From Hyalella azteca (Eukaryota; Arthropoda; Malacostraca; Amphipoda; Hyalellidae), in NCBI RefSeq assembly GCF_000764305.2, contig NW_025940675.1, positions 1 through 64,000 on the forward strand: 64,000 nucleotides of DNA, given 5' to 3'. Within the stretch, counting starts at the first letter, position 1; each line of letters opens with the position of its first letter. A model generated the notes under the pieces. It saw only the letters and a list, made by a program, of their open reading frames with translations. It was not told where the DNA came from and did not search any database. Below, piece by piece: positions 36,459-49,386 of this stretch. Both the position numbers and the translations under genes were made by a program.

Positions 36459-38188
36459 ACACGCGTGTTCATTGTTGTTCTTTTAGCCTATGCAAGCGGG
36501 TCACGTTAAATATGTGAATTTAGCATCTGCATTATCGAATATTCTTTACCGACGTGCCTTCAAGATTATCATACAAATTATTCGAGAGGGAAAAATATTT
36601 ATAGTGTAAAATTGTTAAAAAAACTAACTGATGCTCGTACGGGTATGCAAGTAGGCAAATTTTTTCGTTCAAAGCCGACAAATTCTTGTATTGTTTTAAA
36701 TGAGTACAAATAGGCAGCCATCGGCCTACAGACCTGGATTATTTATTCCTGCAATTGTGACTTGGAGCGGTAACTTTGAAGATTTATAGCTCAGGGTTTA
36801 AATTAATTAATAATGAATTATGAACGAGAGCATTGCAGATTTTTTAATTTCTTTTGCCATGATGGTTTCTATTATGATTCAGTTGATAAATGGGTATTTA
36901 TATGGTCATGGTTTTTTCATGGTTATGCAGATGACATACGCTTGTCTGTTTATTCTATTTATCCGTCATGAATAAATAATAATATTAGTTTGAAGGTTTC
37001 TTTCGGTGACAAATTTCCCGCGAAGTCTACATTTCTTGCTGACATGCATTGTAAAAAATATAGATTTTCACCATCAGCGCAGATCCGATATCGCTCCTAA
37101 TTCATTTTGTCTGCGACACGCGCTCCGCTTTTGCGATCTTCAATTCAATCACGGCGATTTTTTGTATCGTCAAGATGGCCGCCTCCGAACCTTTCCCGTT
37201 TTTATATTCCACGAAGGTTTTTTCTTTTAAAGCGCTTATTTTTTGTCCAATTCTTAAGGTGGCTAACAGGTCTGATAGGTTTTCTCTTTCATTTTTTCTT
37301 TGTTTCATAACCGAAACAATTGACAATAACCTTGCGGAATTGGAAGGATTTTTCACTGACTGAAGTTGATATTTATATTTACTTGATAAATTTATTTATT
37401 TTCGTGGTCGGTTTTACTGGCGCGCCTATATGAACGAGCTTTGAAGTTATTGGGCAATGTTCATGATGTCTTGTTTGTTTAATTTGTTCGCGGCGAACTC
37501 GCGAACGCTTTTTTGTAGTGCAAGGGCAACTGAATTAACGTGTCTGTTTTTCTATAGACAGGCTACAGAAATCGTTTTCTGTGCTTAATGTTGCGTATAG
37601 TAATATTTGACTTTTACTTTTAAGAAAAATATTCTCCGTCCGCTCGCTACTTATTAATATCAAACTTTATTTCATTTATCTGCTGCTTCTATTACAACCT
37701 ATAGTTTATTGACTCTCTTTGACGAAGCTAAGTTTTATCTCTAAATTCAATCTCGACGCAAGTTTCCCACGTGAAGCCGCGCATTTTTCATAAAATTTCC
37801 ATCAAAAAGTTACGAGTTCCCTACAAAGTTAAAACTTCCATGCTCGAAATTTTTGAAATTCGCTGATCACGAGCCCTTCTGCGCGCTACGCAGCGAAACT
37901 CATCAAGCCGTTGCAAATTTTGAAAGGGGTGCGGTATTTTATGCAATTTTGTGTCATAGAGATGGCATCTTTTCTATACCCTCTCGTGACTGTTGAAGTT
38001 AGTGCATGGATCCCTAGAAGCCTTAACTTGCATCATATCATTATCCTCCCTGCCGGTATTTATCACATCACAAGCTCGAACACTCTGATAATTTGCATAA
38101 AGGCTTGATCTTGGACTAGATGTGAGTATTAGAATGAGTAATAAATGCCTTTGAATCTATGACCACGTAATGCGAGCAGTGATGATCA
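36459..38188. other. unique AT-rich sequence; overlapping frames near 37100-37360
   Basis: On plus, an ATG in a good context (caagATGG, 37175) opens MAASEPFPFLYS and continues for 62 codons. On minus, a lysine/glutamate-rich frame of 84 codons (37102-37356) covers the same DNA. At most one can be real, and neither has clear splice or domain support. Confidence 0.3.
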
Positions 38189-38334
38189 GGGCCCATACTT
38201 TCAAAAAAAAGTCAAGAGATCGTAAGTTCATCAGCCAATCATTGACGGCCTTTCAAGCAAAAACCACCAATCATAGACAAGAAAATAGAGCGTAAGTACT
38301 TACGTTCACTTAGCGAGTTTTGAAAGTATGGCCC
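38189..38334 (+). mobile_element. family B inverted-repeat element, copy 5
   Basis: Close to the family consensus: starts GGGCCCATACTTTCAAAA, ends TTTTGAAAGTATGGCCC, with the CGTAAGTACTTACG palindrome and both CCAATCAT motifs. TCA(G) flanks both sides, a 3-4 bp candidate target duplication. Confidence 0.85.
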
Positions 38335-39811
38335 TCAGGCCTACGTATTGGGAGGAGATGCACTGACATTTCAGCGGCGCTTCTACGGCGAACGGAAGGA
38401 TGCTGCAACGGGAAAAAGCATTTCTTAAGCGGTGAAGCAATAAATTATTATACAACTCACGTATTTAAATGTATTAGCTATTTGTTTTTTTACCTTTTAA
38501 AAGTTGGGTTTGACTGGATGCAAGAAGCGAACGGATTTGATGCAATAAGCGGAATAAGCGGACGCTTCTAGTTTTGACAGGGTCACCAAAACGAGAGTCG
38601 AGTAGATGGTAGTGATGTCACCAGAAACAGGTTTAGCAACAACGTCATATCGGTGCGGACCTTCGTTGTCCGCATTTTTGCAGTTAGGTCGCTGCATTGA
38701 AAATTTCGCTAAAACCATTGAATGAGGGTTTTTCGGGGTTTTAAAACCAAACCCATGGCGTAGGAAGTGGGGAAAAAGGTTGAGTTTTGTTTAAAGGAAT
38801 AGAATTCATTGAAATGAAAATGATCATGTTTTTCGTTTCAAATGGAGCCATGGTGTTCGTTTCTTCAAATTTGTACATTTTTTTGTACCATATTTGAGAA
38901 TAAGAATGTTGAAGCATAAGAAACGAGAAACTCGTTGAGTTGTCCTTCCCCAATCTCTGTGACGTGCTGCTTTCATTTCGCTTAAAAATTGGATTTTACG
39001 GTCAATCTTAGGCAATATCATTTTTGAAAGATTAAAATGAAGGGTGTATCTCAGGCCGACTGTGATGTTGTAAGCACTGCAACTGTCAGTCCCTTTAACC
39101 CTATAGCAGGCAGGTTAATATTTATGATCACTTAATTAAAATATTTCAAAAAGACCTTATGCGGCCCCGGATAGCGTTCGAGGCTTTACGTTATCTTTTA
39201 CTCTGCCCATTACCAATCTTATTCCTATCGTTCCATAGAAAGCATCACCCACTAGCAATTGAAATACGAGCATTTGAATGAAAGTCTAAACTGGGAAAAC
39301 AAAATTGACTACGATTTTCCGCATTTTGCTACTTCCGCAGGACGGAAGTTATTTGCAATTTTTGTATAGAAATAACAGCGTGCATTTCATTTGTTGGAAA
39401 CCTGTGGTGTGTTCGATTCTCGTGTTAACGCATAATTCTTCTTAATTATTTGCCGAAGCTAAGTGACAGTTTATTGATCTTATAAATGAAAATTTACTTA
39501 TGAAAGAAGCAAATATTTATTCGATTTGGGGGAGCAGAATTATCAACGTTTTTTGCAAACTTGACCGGAGTTATAAGGTTGGGATTTGGCAAATCTTCAT
39601 GAGTTTTTTCTGGCTCCAGTGCAATTTTTTCGCGTGAAACAATTTGCGCCTATCTGAATTATTTTAAAACAGACAGGGATGAAAAAAACTCACGAACACT
39701 CGCACAGGCTCATGCCTCTAACATCAGCACGTGCATTAGTCTACTTAATTCGACGATATTAGTCTGCTTAACCTGACTATTACTTGGCCTTACAAGGCAG
39801 TTTCAACCAAC
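38335..39811. other. unique AT-rich sequence, no gene seen
   Basis: Several 60-80 codon frames without support. No arrays or RNA genes recognised. Confidence 0.45.
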
Positions 39812-40148
39812 CATTGGTCTGCTGAAAGTGACTAATCGGAAGGGACCAATAATCGGCCGAACCAGACCAATAATCGGCCGAACCGGACCAATAATCGCCC
39901 GAACCGGACCAATAATCGCCCTAACCGGAACATTAATCGGACGAACCGGACCACCGATCGGCCGAACCGGACCAATAATCGGCCGAACCGGACCATTAAT
40001 CGGCCAAACCGGACCATTAATTGGCCGAACCGGACCATTGATCGGCCGAACCGGACCATTAATCGGCCGAACCGGACCATTAATCGGCCGAACCGGATCA
40101 TTAATCAGCTGAACCGAACCAATAATCGGCCGAACTGGACCATTAGTT
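39812..40148. repeat. 21-bp tandem repeat, about 15 copies, open in several frames
   Basis: The unit is cggccgaaccggaccattaat, with a TCGGCCGA palindrome. Because 21 is a multiple of three, each frame repeats one heptapeptide: IGRTGPL/I on plus (39828-40112), and GPVRPIN and MVRFGRL on minus (39803-40171 and 39832-40101). Three overlapping frames of 89-122 codons result. Substitutions such as taat/tgat/cgat and ggcc/gccc are not concentrated at synonymous positions of any one frame, so coding is not favoured. Confidence 0.92.
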
Positions 40149-40907
40149 TGCCGACGCCTGCAGCGGCACAAGAACCGTTCGTGTTTTGCGCCGCAAGAAG
40201 TGCCCCATTGGCCGGCAACGTATCGACCATGGCTCTAATACGTATAATACTGGTATTTCATATAGAGTATATGTCGCACGGATACATTTTTGTTTTTGCA
40301 TTGCCCAGTGTTTTCTGTTAATCTCGCGCTTTCCGTTATTTAGGTTCAGAGTTTATTCTAAATTCATTAGCATGAATTATAGTATTAACGAACATAAAAA
40401 TATATTTTCTTTCATCATAATTTGTCAGTATTGTCTCATGAGTGTTTGAAGATACTGTTTATCAGTGAAGCGAGCACGTTTCTCACTTACGCACTCTCAT
40501 CTTAATCTGCGTACTTTACGGTACGAATTTGTTTACTTTATGCATTTTAAATTTGGAATATTCTCGCAAAGTCGTGAAACAAATTTTTCGAAACTAATGC
40601 AGTTTAATTGAAGATAATATAAGGATTTGAGCACATTCTCACCGAACAATTTCATCTCAAGACTATAATACTGAGCCGCATCTGAAGCTTCATAGTGAAT
40701 TATTCTCAATAGTAAGTTATTAGTGTCCTTAAATTGGATTTGAAAGCCACGAGCGAGGTCTTCTCTTGCACGTCTTTCGGTCCCTGCGATAGGCTTGCGC
40801 TCCAACCTGAAGCAGGATTTGCAGTCTCAGCTCAGCCTTTCCGTTCGGTCGCTTCATCCTTCGACCCAAATCGATTGAGACAGAGCTATTCGAATAAGAC
40901 GATGTAA
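40149..40907. other. unique AT-rich sequence, no supported gene
   Basis: Minus frame of 90 codons at 40533-40805 without splice or domain support. Confidence 0.45.
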
Positions 40908-40918
40908 CCAGAACTCCA

Positions 40919-41055
40919 CTTTCAAAAAATAGTTAAGAGATCGTAAGTTCATCAGCCAATCATTGACGGCCTTTCAAACAAAATCCACCAATCATAGACA
41001 AGAAAAGAGAGTGTAAGAACTTACGTTCACTTAGCGAGGTTTGAAAGTATAGGCC
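40919..41055 (+). mobile_element. family B inverted-repeat element, copy 6, truncated left end
   Basis: The left end lacks the GGGCCCATA and begins at CTTTCAAAAAATAG; the right end is TTTGAAAGTATAGGCC. It is bracketed by an 11-base perfect direct repeat CCAGAACTCCA (40908-40918 and 41055-41065), longer than the flanking duplications of the other copies. Confidence 0.8.
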
Positions 41056-41065
41056 CAGAACTCCA

Positions 41066-41280
41066 TGGACGACTCGAACTCTGACTTCCTTACTTTCTCA
41101 CTCTAGTTCTACATTTCTCGCTCCATATTCTGGTGTGCCGTCCGAACAATTTAATTTTAGATGTCCAGCTGCCAGCGCAAACGTCCAGCTAGGGAGTGCG
41201 GCCCTTCAGAAAGGGTAGTTCTTTTGCAGTTCTTCTGGCCTTACTAACGTCGATTCCTTAATTCGACGTCATTCGAATAG
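41066..41280. other. unique sequence, nothing recognised
   Basis: Spacer between a family B copy and the following hairpin. Confidence 0.4.
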
Positions 41281-41316
41281 CAATGACAATCGACTTCTTG
41301 TCGATTGAAATCATTG
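41281..41316. other. short hairpin
   Basis: CAATGACAATCGAC pairs with GTCGATTGAAATCATTG around a TTCTT loop with a 3-nt bulge. Confidence 0.5.
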
Positions 41317-41759
41317 TGATTCTACATTGTAAGGTTCCGCTCTGTTATTTGGTAGTTTACGCAGTTATTCGGAGATCGTGATTGCAAAATTATTAATTGA
41401 GTTAGACTCGATAATATCGTAGTAAATTTTAGACAAAACAAGCATTTTTAATTCTTGGACGACCAGCTGCATTTCATGCAACGCCCGGAAGTGTACCCAG
41501 CTTATTGTAATTTGTCGCAGCATCAGCAAGGACCCAGGATTCGGATTGATTTGTTTTGCATCTCTCTTGACCTGAGATATTATAGACCATGACGTGTTAA
41601 TCAAGCAATGCTTCAAAGCATCGAAAGACAACAGTCGCGTCTGTTTGCTTTGATTATGGCTCATCTCTGAAAATTGGAAAATCCAACTCTATTTAATCGT
41701 CGTCCTTCTCCTCCAAACAAAAAAAAATTCAAATTGTCTGCTCGTAACCTGTTACAGAA
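41317..41759. other. unique sequence, no supported gene
   Basis: Minus frame of 99 codons (41365-41664, opening MSHNQSKQTRLLSF). A CAG|GTCAAG donor-like site lies inside it. Not recognised; chance is likely. Confidence 0.35.
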
Positions 41760-42190
41760 ATAGCAATTTTCTTGTATTCCACAAACCTCTCGCGCATTTG
41801 CATGATCGCATCCGCGCTTTAGCTCGACCGAGTCCGCGCCTAAACTATTTATGATTCACAATGCGGCTCTGGAACGCATGTTTACATCCGAGGCTCGACA
41901 GAAGCGGCGCGTCAATCTCGATGCCGCAGTTATTATCCTCTATATGCCTACGCTTCTGCTGCTAAAGTTTTGTTTGCGTCCGTAAATTAAAGCGACTGCA
42001 TGGCTGGCCGACCTAAGGCATTCATATGTCGTACATGTTACGCTTGTAATTTTTAATGAGGGCTAGATGAGGGCCATTTGTAGCGGTCGCGAGGAAGCTG
42101 TCGAGTTATGCTTTGCTTTTTTAAGATCCCATTGAGATGAAAGCGGCGCTATTTTCTCTTCCATCGCTTTCTCTTTCTTGCAATTTCTAT
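41760..42190. promoter_or_regulatory. candidate regulatory island (POU/homeodomain motifs)
   Basis: A CpG-richer, array-free block in AT-rich surroundings. It contains an exact POU octamer core ATTTGCAT (41796-41803), tttatgatt, gtaaattaaag and tttttaatgag motifs. Frames are short. This density of homeodomain-type sites in otherwise non-coding DNA is compatible with a developmental enhancer, but base composition alone could produce it and no cross-species comparison was possible. Confidence 0.25.
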
Positions 42191-45030
42191 TTGACTTTGA
42201 TGGGTGCCTGAGCTGATTCAAGGTTCGTTGTAGATTTTTGTTTATATCAATGAAGCAACGTAATCAATATTCTATAAGGAAACGCGCTCGTAATATCCTT
42301 TTCGTCAATGATCCTCCTTGTTGAAAAAACATGAAAATAATTAAATATTTGCTTGCTGTATGTTATCTCGTTCATACACTCAAATTTATGTAGTTTTCGC
42401 ACAGTTTGGGTTTTAACCCTCTACCACCTGACATGAGTAACCGGAGCAATATTGTCACAAGCCTTCTTCCCAAAAAAGATACGTTATAGTGAGCGTAAAA
42501 TGACTTGCACTGATGGTTGTCGCCACGTACAACTTTGAAATGTTCTCTGTTACGTACAAACGTCCTTAGTTTGCTACAAACAATAGTTTACGTATAATTG
42601 TATGTTCTTGTAGAGTGAAATACGGCAGTAAAGGTTAAGTTATGCAAAAAATTGAATTAATTATATGCGTTAATCATTACACACATAATAGTTTAATTTT
42701 TGTGTATGTTTTGTTTACCGTGTTCGAAATCCCCTGCGTAATGGCCATTACCTCTGGCAATATATTACCGTTTATAACAGGCATTACGTGGGTACCGTGT
42801 TGCCTCGACTGGCTTCATACGCGCTTGTATAAAACGTCTGTGCGCCGTTCATTGTTTGCCATTCTTGTTTCCACCCCCGCAGGACAATGCTTGTGCAATT
42901 CCACCATAAATGTTCAATGTCTACAGAGCAAATACTGTTCACTACAAATGTTGATCTTACATCTCTCAATTAGTGCTTCGTTTCAATAAGTGATACAAAC
43001 CGGCGGGAGCTTTCTCATCTCGTCGGTGTCGCATTTATAAAACGAAAGTTGATTCCGTTGACCATTCCCATTGATGTTGCTCGCATTGCTGCAATTTTTA
43101 TCTGAAGCCATCATGCCTACTCAACTACCGAATCTCTTTTGGCTTCTAGCATTTGAATGTAATATCGCTGAGATTAGTTGTTATTGCTGAAACGTGTCAT
43201 AATGTGCTTCCCCTTATGATCACATGATTTTTATCACGTATTAAATCGTTTCGTTTATGTAAGTGCAATCTCAAAGTTATATGACAAACTCATATGTTGT
43301 AATCGAGCTGTAAACCATTGTGGAGAGGTACCAGGCAAACTTGTTAATATAGACATTCGACTTGTTGCAATGTATTGTGAAGATTTATAAGGCACAATAG
43401 TTTACACAGGTACTTTACCGTCATTAAGTTCGTTTTCCATCTGCTGACTGGTTCCGTGTAGGCTGTGTCAGGAATTCGTTGGCTGGTGTCGACACTGACA
43501 GCCTGGCTACTAGCATCAGGCTATCTCAAGCGAAGTGCTGATGTCAGGGATTTTTTCCGTCGAAATGAAAAATTTCGGTGAGTTTTGAGTTCCCGAATTT
43601 CAGGAGGCTTGTGAAAAATTGTTTCCAAAGTAGAACTTGCGTCTTTCAATTGCTTCCTGCAAGTAACGTGAGCTCTCGTATTATACAATTTCAGGTTAGC
43701 AAAAATTTATTGATACTGAGCTTTGATTAATAACAATAAATGTAAGTCAAAAGCTGTAAAATTTGTAAGATTTTATTGTTATTTGAGGTTAACATGTGTA
43801 TTTCAAACTTCAATTACAGAGAGTACAATTATACATATTAATTTGAATTTTACTCGCGACCGCCTGCTTCACTCCTCTAAAAAAAAAAGAGCTGAAAAAT
43901 TTCTCAGGTGACATGCTCGTCAACATGCGTCTTGCCGTACGTATAACCAAGATTTGAATTTTTTTCTTCAACAAACTCATTTTTATTATGAGGACCTGCA
44001 AAATTTCTCCTTTTAAAAAGCCTCAAAATTTCCGCCCTTGAAAATTGTGAAACCCTGGTCTCATTTTTCGGTGTCGAGCGAGCCGCTTTGCAAGAGCTTT
44101 GCAATTTTTCGTCGTTTGTTTGAGTGCGTCTGAGAACTGATTATTGAATGCACCATCAAATTCCCTGTTGTTGCCTAATTCACTTCTACTTCTTGTGTTG
44201 AGTATACACTTTTATGTTCAGTTGTGCTTGAAGAATTTGCCGAACTACTTTCCTTTACGTAAAATCTCTTTTCGATGGGAATTTTTGGTGTTCCAAGTAC
44301 AAGAGTTTTAAATTTCGCGGTATGTTTTAAAGTGCATTATCGTTTATTCATGATTAATTGCTGTAATATTTACAACGCGCATCGGTAAAATTTATCTCGC
44401 TACTGAATTGGTATTGATAATTTTTCGAATGCCTGATGAATTTTAAAGTTCCAGAATCGCGGCTGTTTTCGTGCATTCTTTTGTTTTATCCAAAAGTAAA
44501 AATATTCAGCTTTGCATGAAAGTTAGTTCGACATGTCTCTGTGTCAAAGGTATCGAAAATAAAACTAGTCTGGAATCAAATTCTTTTGCGTTGAATTTTC
44601 GTGAGGAATAATTTAGTGCAGGCAAACTTACCACCCGTAACTTAGTCGCGCTAAAGTTTCACTTTGATCTCTGTTTCTTGCTGAGTTGCGTGACTTAAGA
44701 CACAGCTACATGTACGTGGAGCAGCTCAACTGGCACAGCTAAACTTGCGGACGGCTTGATCTCCGTATTTTTTTCAAACTGTGTCCTTAATTAGATTAGT
44801 TAGTGCTTTTGGGTTGCTTGCCGAAGACCACCACTGCCCTGGATGTAATGGACCATCATGATTCCTGCCTTCCGGAACGTAGCCTTCAACACTTCAAGCC
44901 GTCCGTATCTAGGCCGTGGGTCAAACCAGCCCTCGGTCGAACGGCCACTTGTCAAAGGACGATAATTTTTGGAACAGAACTATGCTATCTGAAACCTAAC
45001 CTCAGATTCGGTGAACGTAAAATTACGTAA
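42191..45030. other. unique AT-rich sequence, no supported gene
   Basis: Frames at 42642-42989 and 44803-45030 (plus) and 43904-44104 (minus) are unremarkable. No repeats or RNA genes recognised. Confidence 0.45.
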
Positions 45031-45237
45031 TTTAACGATGCCCGGAAGTCAGATTCGATCCGCGGCCTGGTGGTGCACGGCAGGTTCTATGCGAGGCCGG
45101 AGGAAGACAAAGCCGAGTGGTTCACGGCTGATTGGTGGATGTCCGGAGAGATCCAAGGCGTTCGATTCAGGGCTTATTGGTGCACAAAATTGGTGGTGCA
45201 CGGCTGCGTTCCCGTGCTTTTCGTTCAACCCGTTTAA
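45031..45237 (+). CDS. possible exon-like frame, unrecognised
   Basis: A 68-codon frame without a starting ATG, open from just after a TAA at 45028 to a TAA at 45235, reads through a GC-richer patch as GLVVHGRFYARPEEDKAEWF followed by TADWWMSGEIQG. The codon pattern is RNY-like. Against this, the DNA holds an imperfect internal duplication (ggtggtgcacggc twice) and a second plus frame is open across the same patch. No clear acceptor or donor. Low confidence. Confidence 0.15.
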   Translation, partial: FNDARKSDSIRGLVVHGRFYARPEEDKAEWFTADWWMSGEIQGVRFRAYWCTKLVVHGCVPVLFVQPV

Positions 45238-47602
45238 AAGTCCATTTTTTAATTATTCGATTTTGATCTCCTCTCTGACGAACCGTTTACCGAAACGGCA
45301 GAAACTAATTCGGTATCATGACAAAATTTCAAAGTAATTTCCCTGTAGTGAATTTCTCATTTTCTCAAGCTTCTCCGTTTTCCTGAAAATTTTTTCTAAA
45401 TACTTATTTTTGAGCCTTACTTATTTATTTTTCATGTCTAATTCTGCTACTTAATTAATTTGTTTGCGTGCCGAATGAAGCTCTGGATTTGAATTTACCG
45501 AGTTCTATTCAAGCCAGTTTGGATGCTATCTTTGCATGTGACTATATATTGATTGAGCAGCAACTCAGAGCTAGAGCTGGTGGCTGGTTTGGAGCTTCCC
45601 GTATTTCTTACAAGCTGGTGTGATAAGCTAGACGACAGACCAACGAGTCTACTAGAACAAGAGTGCACATCAAATGACGAGGCCATATACCGTCACACTC
45701 TGCTTTCGAAATACTTTTTGAATAATTAAATTATTTACTTCTTGATCATCTGAAATCTCTGACCTGGCCAGGATTTAAGCGACATGCTTTGCATACATTT
45801 ACGAGCTCTTGTAACGAACCTCAGAGCTTATACACCGTATATGCATGCCATTATATGGGCTTGCTGCGACAGACGAAGTTCACAGAACTACCCTGTTTGG
45901 ATGGCACCCGCTAAATGTGCTGCGGTCATCCATCGTGCTCTTGTGTGTCTTGCTGAGTCACGATGTCATGGTAGTTGCTACGCCAGTGATATTTAGGTGC
46001 TAAATTATTGCTATGCTATTGATACTGATGAATCTATTCATTAGTTAAACTTGTTGACTTGCATTCAACACTCAATAACCGTGTATTCTTCAGTTTATCT
46101 TTAATCTTCAGTTTATAGATAGGCCATTATACTTTCCAGTGTCAGATATATAAGACCCAATTGTTCGTTTTGAATATCCCGTTTGAATTTCAAGGCTCTT
46201 AGTCTGAATAGTACGGGTAAGTAAGTAATTTTTGTAACTTTTTACTGATTACGCACCGGAAAATGACTGAGACATAGTCAAATAGCGAGGCACTCTTTGC
46301 TCTTGTGGGTCATCCTGACCCAGTTTAGCCCTGCAAGAGAACTTATCAGTGCTACTTCCGCTCTCTGCTCCTGCTATTAGCGAGAAAATGCTTCAGTATT
46401 TGGACAAAGACCCAGCCATTTTTCTGAGTGATACGTTTAGGTGGCCGAGGATGTCCAACAATCAAGAAAGTTACGTTGGAAGGATAGGCCGATTATAATT
46501 CAAACCTGCGAAAGTAAAGCCACTGCAGCAAGAGATCTAAAGGCGTGACATTACTCATGCTTATCTAATTTTGCCCTGAAAACAAGGGTTATTAGTTCGT
46601 TGACCTTTTTGTCTCTCAAGTACGAAACGCACATCATGATGGACATAGATTTCGGCATTTTTTCCAAATTAGCATACAAGACCGATATTTCTTCTTGTTA
46701 AGATTCATTTAATTTTCTTGGGTTTTTGATGCATATTGACGGGACGAAAAATTTCGTTTTTCCAAGCTTCGCACTAATAAGGCGAATATTTACATATTTT
46801 TATTAGATGGGGACTTAAATACTCTCGTCTTCAATTATATTGTTTCTGGATTTAATTCGCTTCCGCAATCGGGTTTCAAGGAAAATTGTTGAGAAAAACC
46901 AATGTGTCCAATACCTTAAGTCTCCAATAATAAACTTTCTCCCCGACTCGAAGAGATCAATTAAAAAAAGTTATTCTAACCTTCCCCACTTGAATTCATT
47001 TAAATCTTGAAAGCGATATCGGCTTCATTCCATCGATATTCCAATAGCAGTTGAGCCTCAATTATCGCATTGGAAATACAGACCAGCGTCACTTTGTTCT
47101 TAATGAAATGCCTTGCAATGTCTGGTATTCGAAACCTACCTCGACTTTCTGCATGTTTAACGTAAAATTTGATATAAATCCTTTTTGTTAAAAACTTCGT
47201 GTGTCCATTGGCAATTCATTACTTCTATTTGAACATAATTAGTTCGGAAAGTTAATAGTTGTATTAATAACTTTGACTTCAAGTCATACTTCATATTCAT
47301 TTGGTTTAATTAAACCCATGCTGATTGAAAATTTTTTATTATGGATGGCCGGCAATAATTTTGCTGCCGTTTCATTTTCATCTCGACGTAGCTCTTGGTC
47401 CAGACAAATCGCCCTCATGAAGCAGATTCAACTTGGCCGGAATTCGGCCGGTAGCGCTCGTTTTACCGGCCATTGTGGGGTGTTTGTGCACGAGCTTTTT
47501 CCCGTCAATCTCATTCCAACTTTGACGCCACTCTTTTGTTTTTACCTAACGCATCCGCGACTGCCCGGCATCCTCCAAATAATGCAGGATGCCGACCACC
47601 TT
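45238..47602. other. unique AT-rich sequence; GC-richer patch at 47340-47480
   Basis: No supported gene. The patch at 47340-47480 holds palindromic ggccggaattcggccg and ttttaccggcc words and may be regulatory. Confidence 0.4.
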
Positions 47603-47712
47603 TCCCCCTTCCCACCTTCCTTTCCCCCGTTCCCACCTTTTTTCCTCCTTCCCACCTTCATTTCCCCATTCCCACCTTTTTTCCCCTTCCCACCTTCCTT
47701 TCCCCTGCACTT
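47603..47712. repeat. polypyrimidine tandem repeat, about 6 copies
   Basis: The unit is ttcccaccttcctttcccc, nearly pure C/T on plus. It lies inside a 193-codon plus frame (47273-47854) that is open because C/T-only sequence has no stop codons; the FPPFPPFFLL-type peptide is not evidence of a gene. Confidence 0.85.
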
Positions 47713-49386
47713 CCACCTCTGTACCTCAACTGATTCCAACTTTCTGATGAATGACCCTATGTTGATAAGGTGTCTTCGTTACCTCGCCCCAACGAGGATC
47801 CTGGAAAATCTAAATTCAGCAAAAAGTTCAGAACGTCCAGTTTTACGAGCTTGATGGCCCAGAAAAGCCTTTTGCCGCCGTCTTTCTGATAGATTTTTCC
47901 TTGGGGTCGATGAAGAATAAATTCGTTCAACGGTGGGTCGTCAATGGCGGTCAGGTCATATTTTTGTCAAATATATAATGAAAATTCAATTCTTTTTCAT
48001 TCATCTCCTCCAAGTCGATTGTCGTTTAATGTTGCTGTCGCTGATTGTTAAGCGGTTTGAAGAATATAAATTGGTTCTTCTTGTCTGTTACGTTAAGCGC
48101 TTGACCGAAATTTTACAAGTGTGCATTATAATCGTATTGAATCGTAATTTAAAAATGTGCTAATATGAGTCCGAATATTTTTTCATGCACGTTTGTCATA
48201 ATGTTCTTTTTAGCTTTCAATTTGAATTACTTGGAAATTCTGCCGGAAATCATCCCGGTATTCGGAGTTTGCTGAGAATTCGCTCATCACAAATTCCTGG
48301 CCACCTAGTTAAGTTTGTCCCGCTTAGCATCGATGCGTAATTCAGCGTTGATCTCGCGTGTTTCACATTTCTCCATTATTCGCCCCCTGAACGATGAATT
48401 TTCTCTCGCTATACCGAGTTACGGAGCGCTGCAGACCTACGACCCGCTTGCTGCTCGCCGCTCTTACTTAGTGCATACTTTACTTTGTCCTATTTTCATT
48501 TGATCGTTCACTAAATCATTGACTATAGGATCTTTCCCGGCACGTGGAGACTCCACGAAATTTATCCGGAGAATTTCGTCAGTTCAGTGTCGAAGTATTC
48601 AAATCGGCAGGTTTGGCAAACACTGGAGGGGGTAGAGGCCCTCTCGGGATCAGCATTAGCATACATATTAAGAAGGGGACGCTCGCTGAGGAATGCCTCA
48701 CTTCAAGCTCAAAGCTTTAATAAGCGAGTTTATGTTCAAACTAAGTTAAAAAAACGAAACCTTCGCTTGCACATCCGATCAATTTCCTTCCTGTATTATT
48801 TAATGAGATCGATCGAACCTCAAGATATCGGATAGTCGACCCAGTGTTATTGAGTTATAGAAACATTTTTCTTGTGTTTTTACTGTGGACATGATTCCCA
48901 ATTACAATATTTCTCAATAGGTATGTGAAATCGGGAGTGTGTATGTGTTCAATAACTGTCGGTAGGAAGTGCACAAAGATTTTGGAGCGTGGAGGCATGA
49001 GGGTCGGAATATGACAGGTATTGAGTCGTGATGGTAGGTGAGGGGAAAAATGAATTAGTGAATATTCGAACATATATTTGTTCATTCAATTCGTGACTAA
49101 CGACTGAATATCGCTACTGTTTAATGGTATGCGTGAGCTAAATTGTAAACAATCAGCGGCATCTAAATTATCTATTCACATCGACAAGAATTCTATCTAA
49201 GGTCGTTCAGTGATCAATCTAGATGTTTTCAAATGTTCTTAGGGGTATTGAAGCATTTGAGCGTCTCAACATCCAAAAAATCGAGTTTTCTTATTCGAAC
49301 TGCAATTTTTTGCTGCTCGCCTGGTATAAATTTGTTCGTCAATGATTAATGTCGAGACATTCGACTCTCATGCAGCCCTCGTGTTG
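47713..49386. other. unique sequence, no supported gene
   Basis: GC-richer patch at about 48300-48480. Plus frames at 47933-48163, 48315-48503 and 48587-48835 have no domain or splice support. Confidence 0.4.

Noticed and set aside
36928..36990. GYADDIRLS reading on plus, resembling the YADD box of reverse transcriptases
   Set aside because: No other reverse-transcriptase motif lies up- or downstream and stops surround it; a four-residue match is expected about once by chance in six frames of this window.
47273..47854. 193-codon plus frame with a proline/phenylalanine-rich middle
   Set aside because: The middle is a C/T-only tandem array, which cannot contain stop codons; the flanks are unrecognisable.
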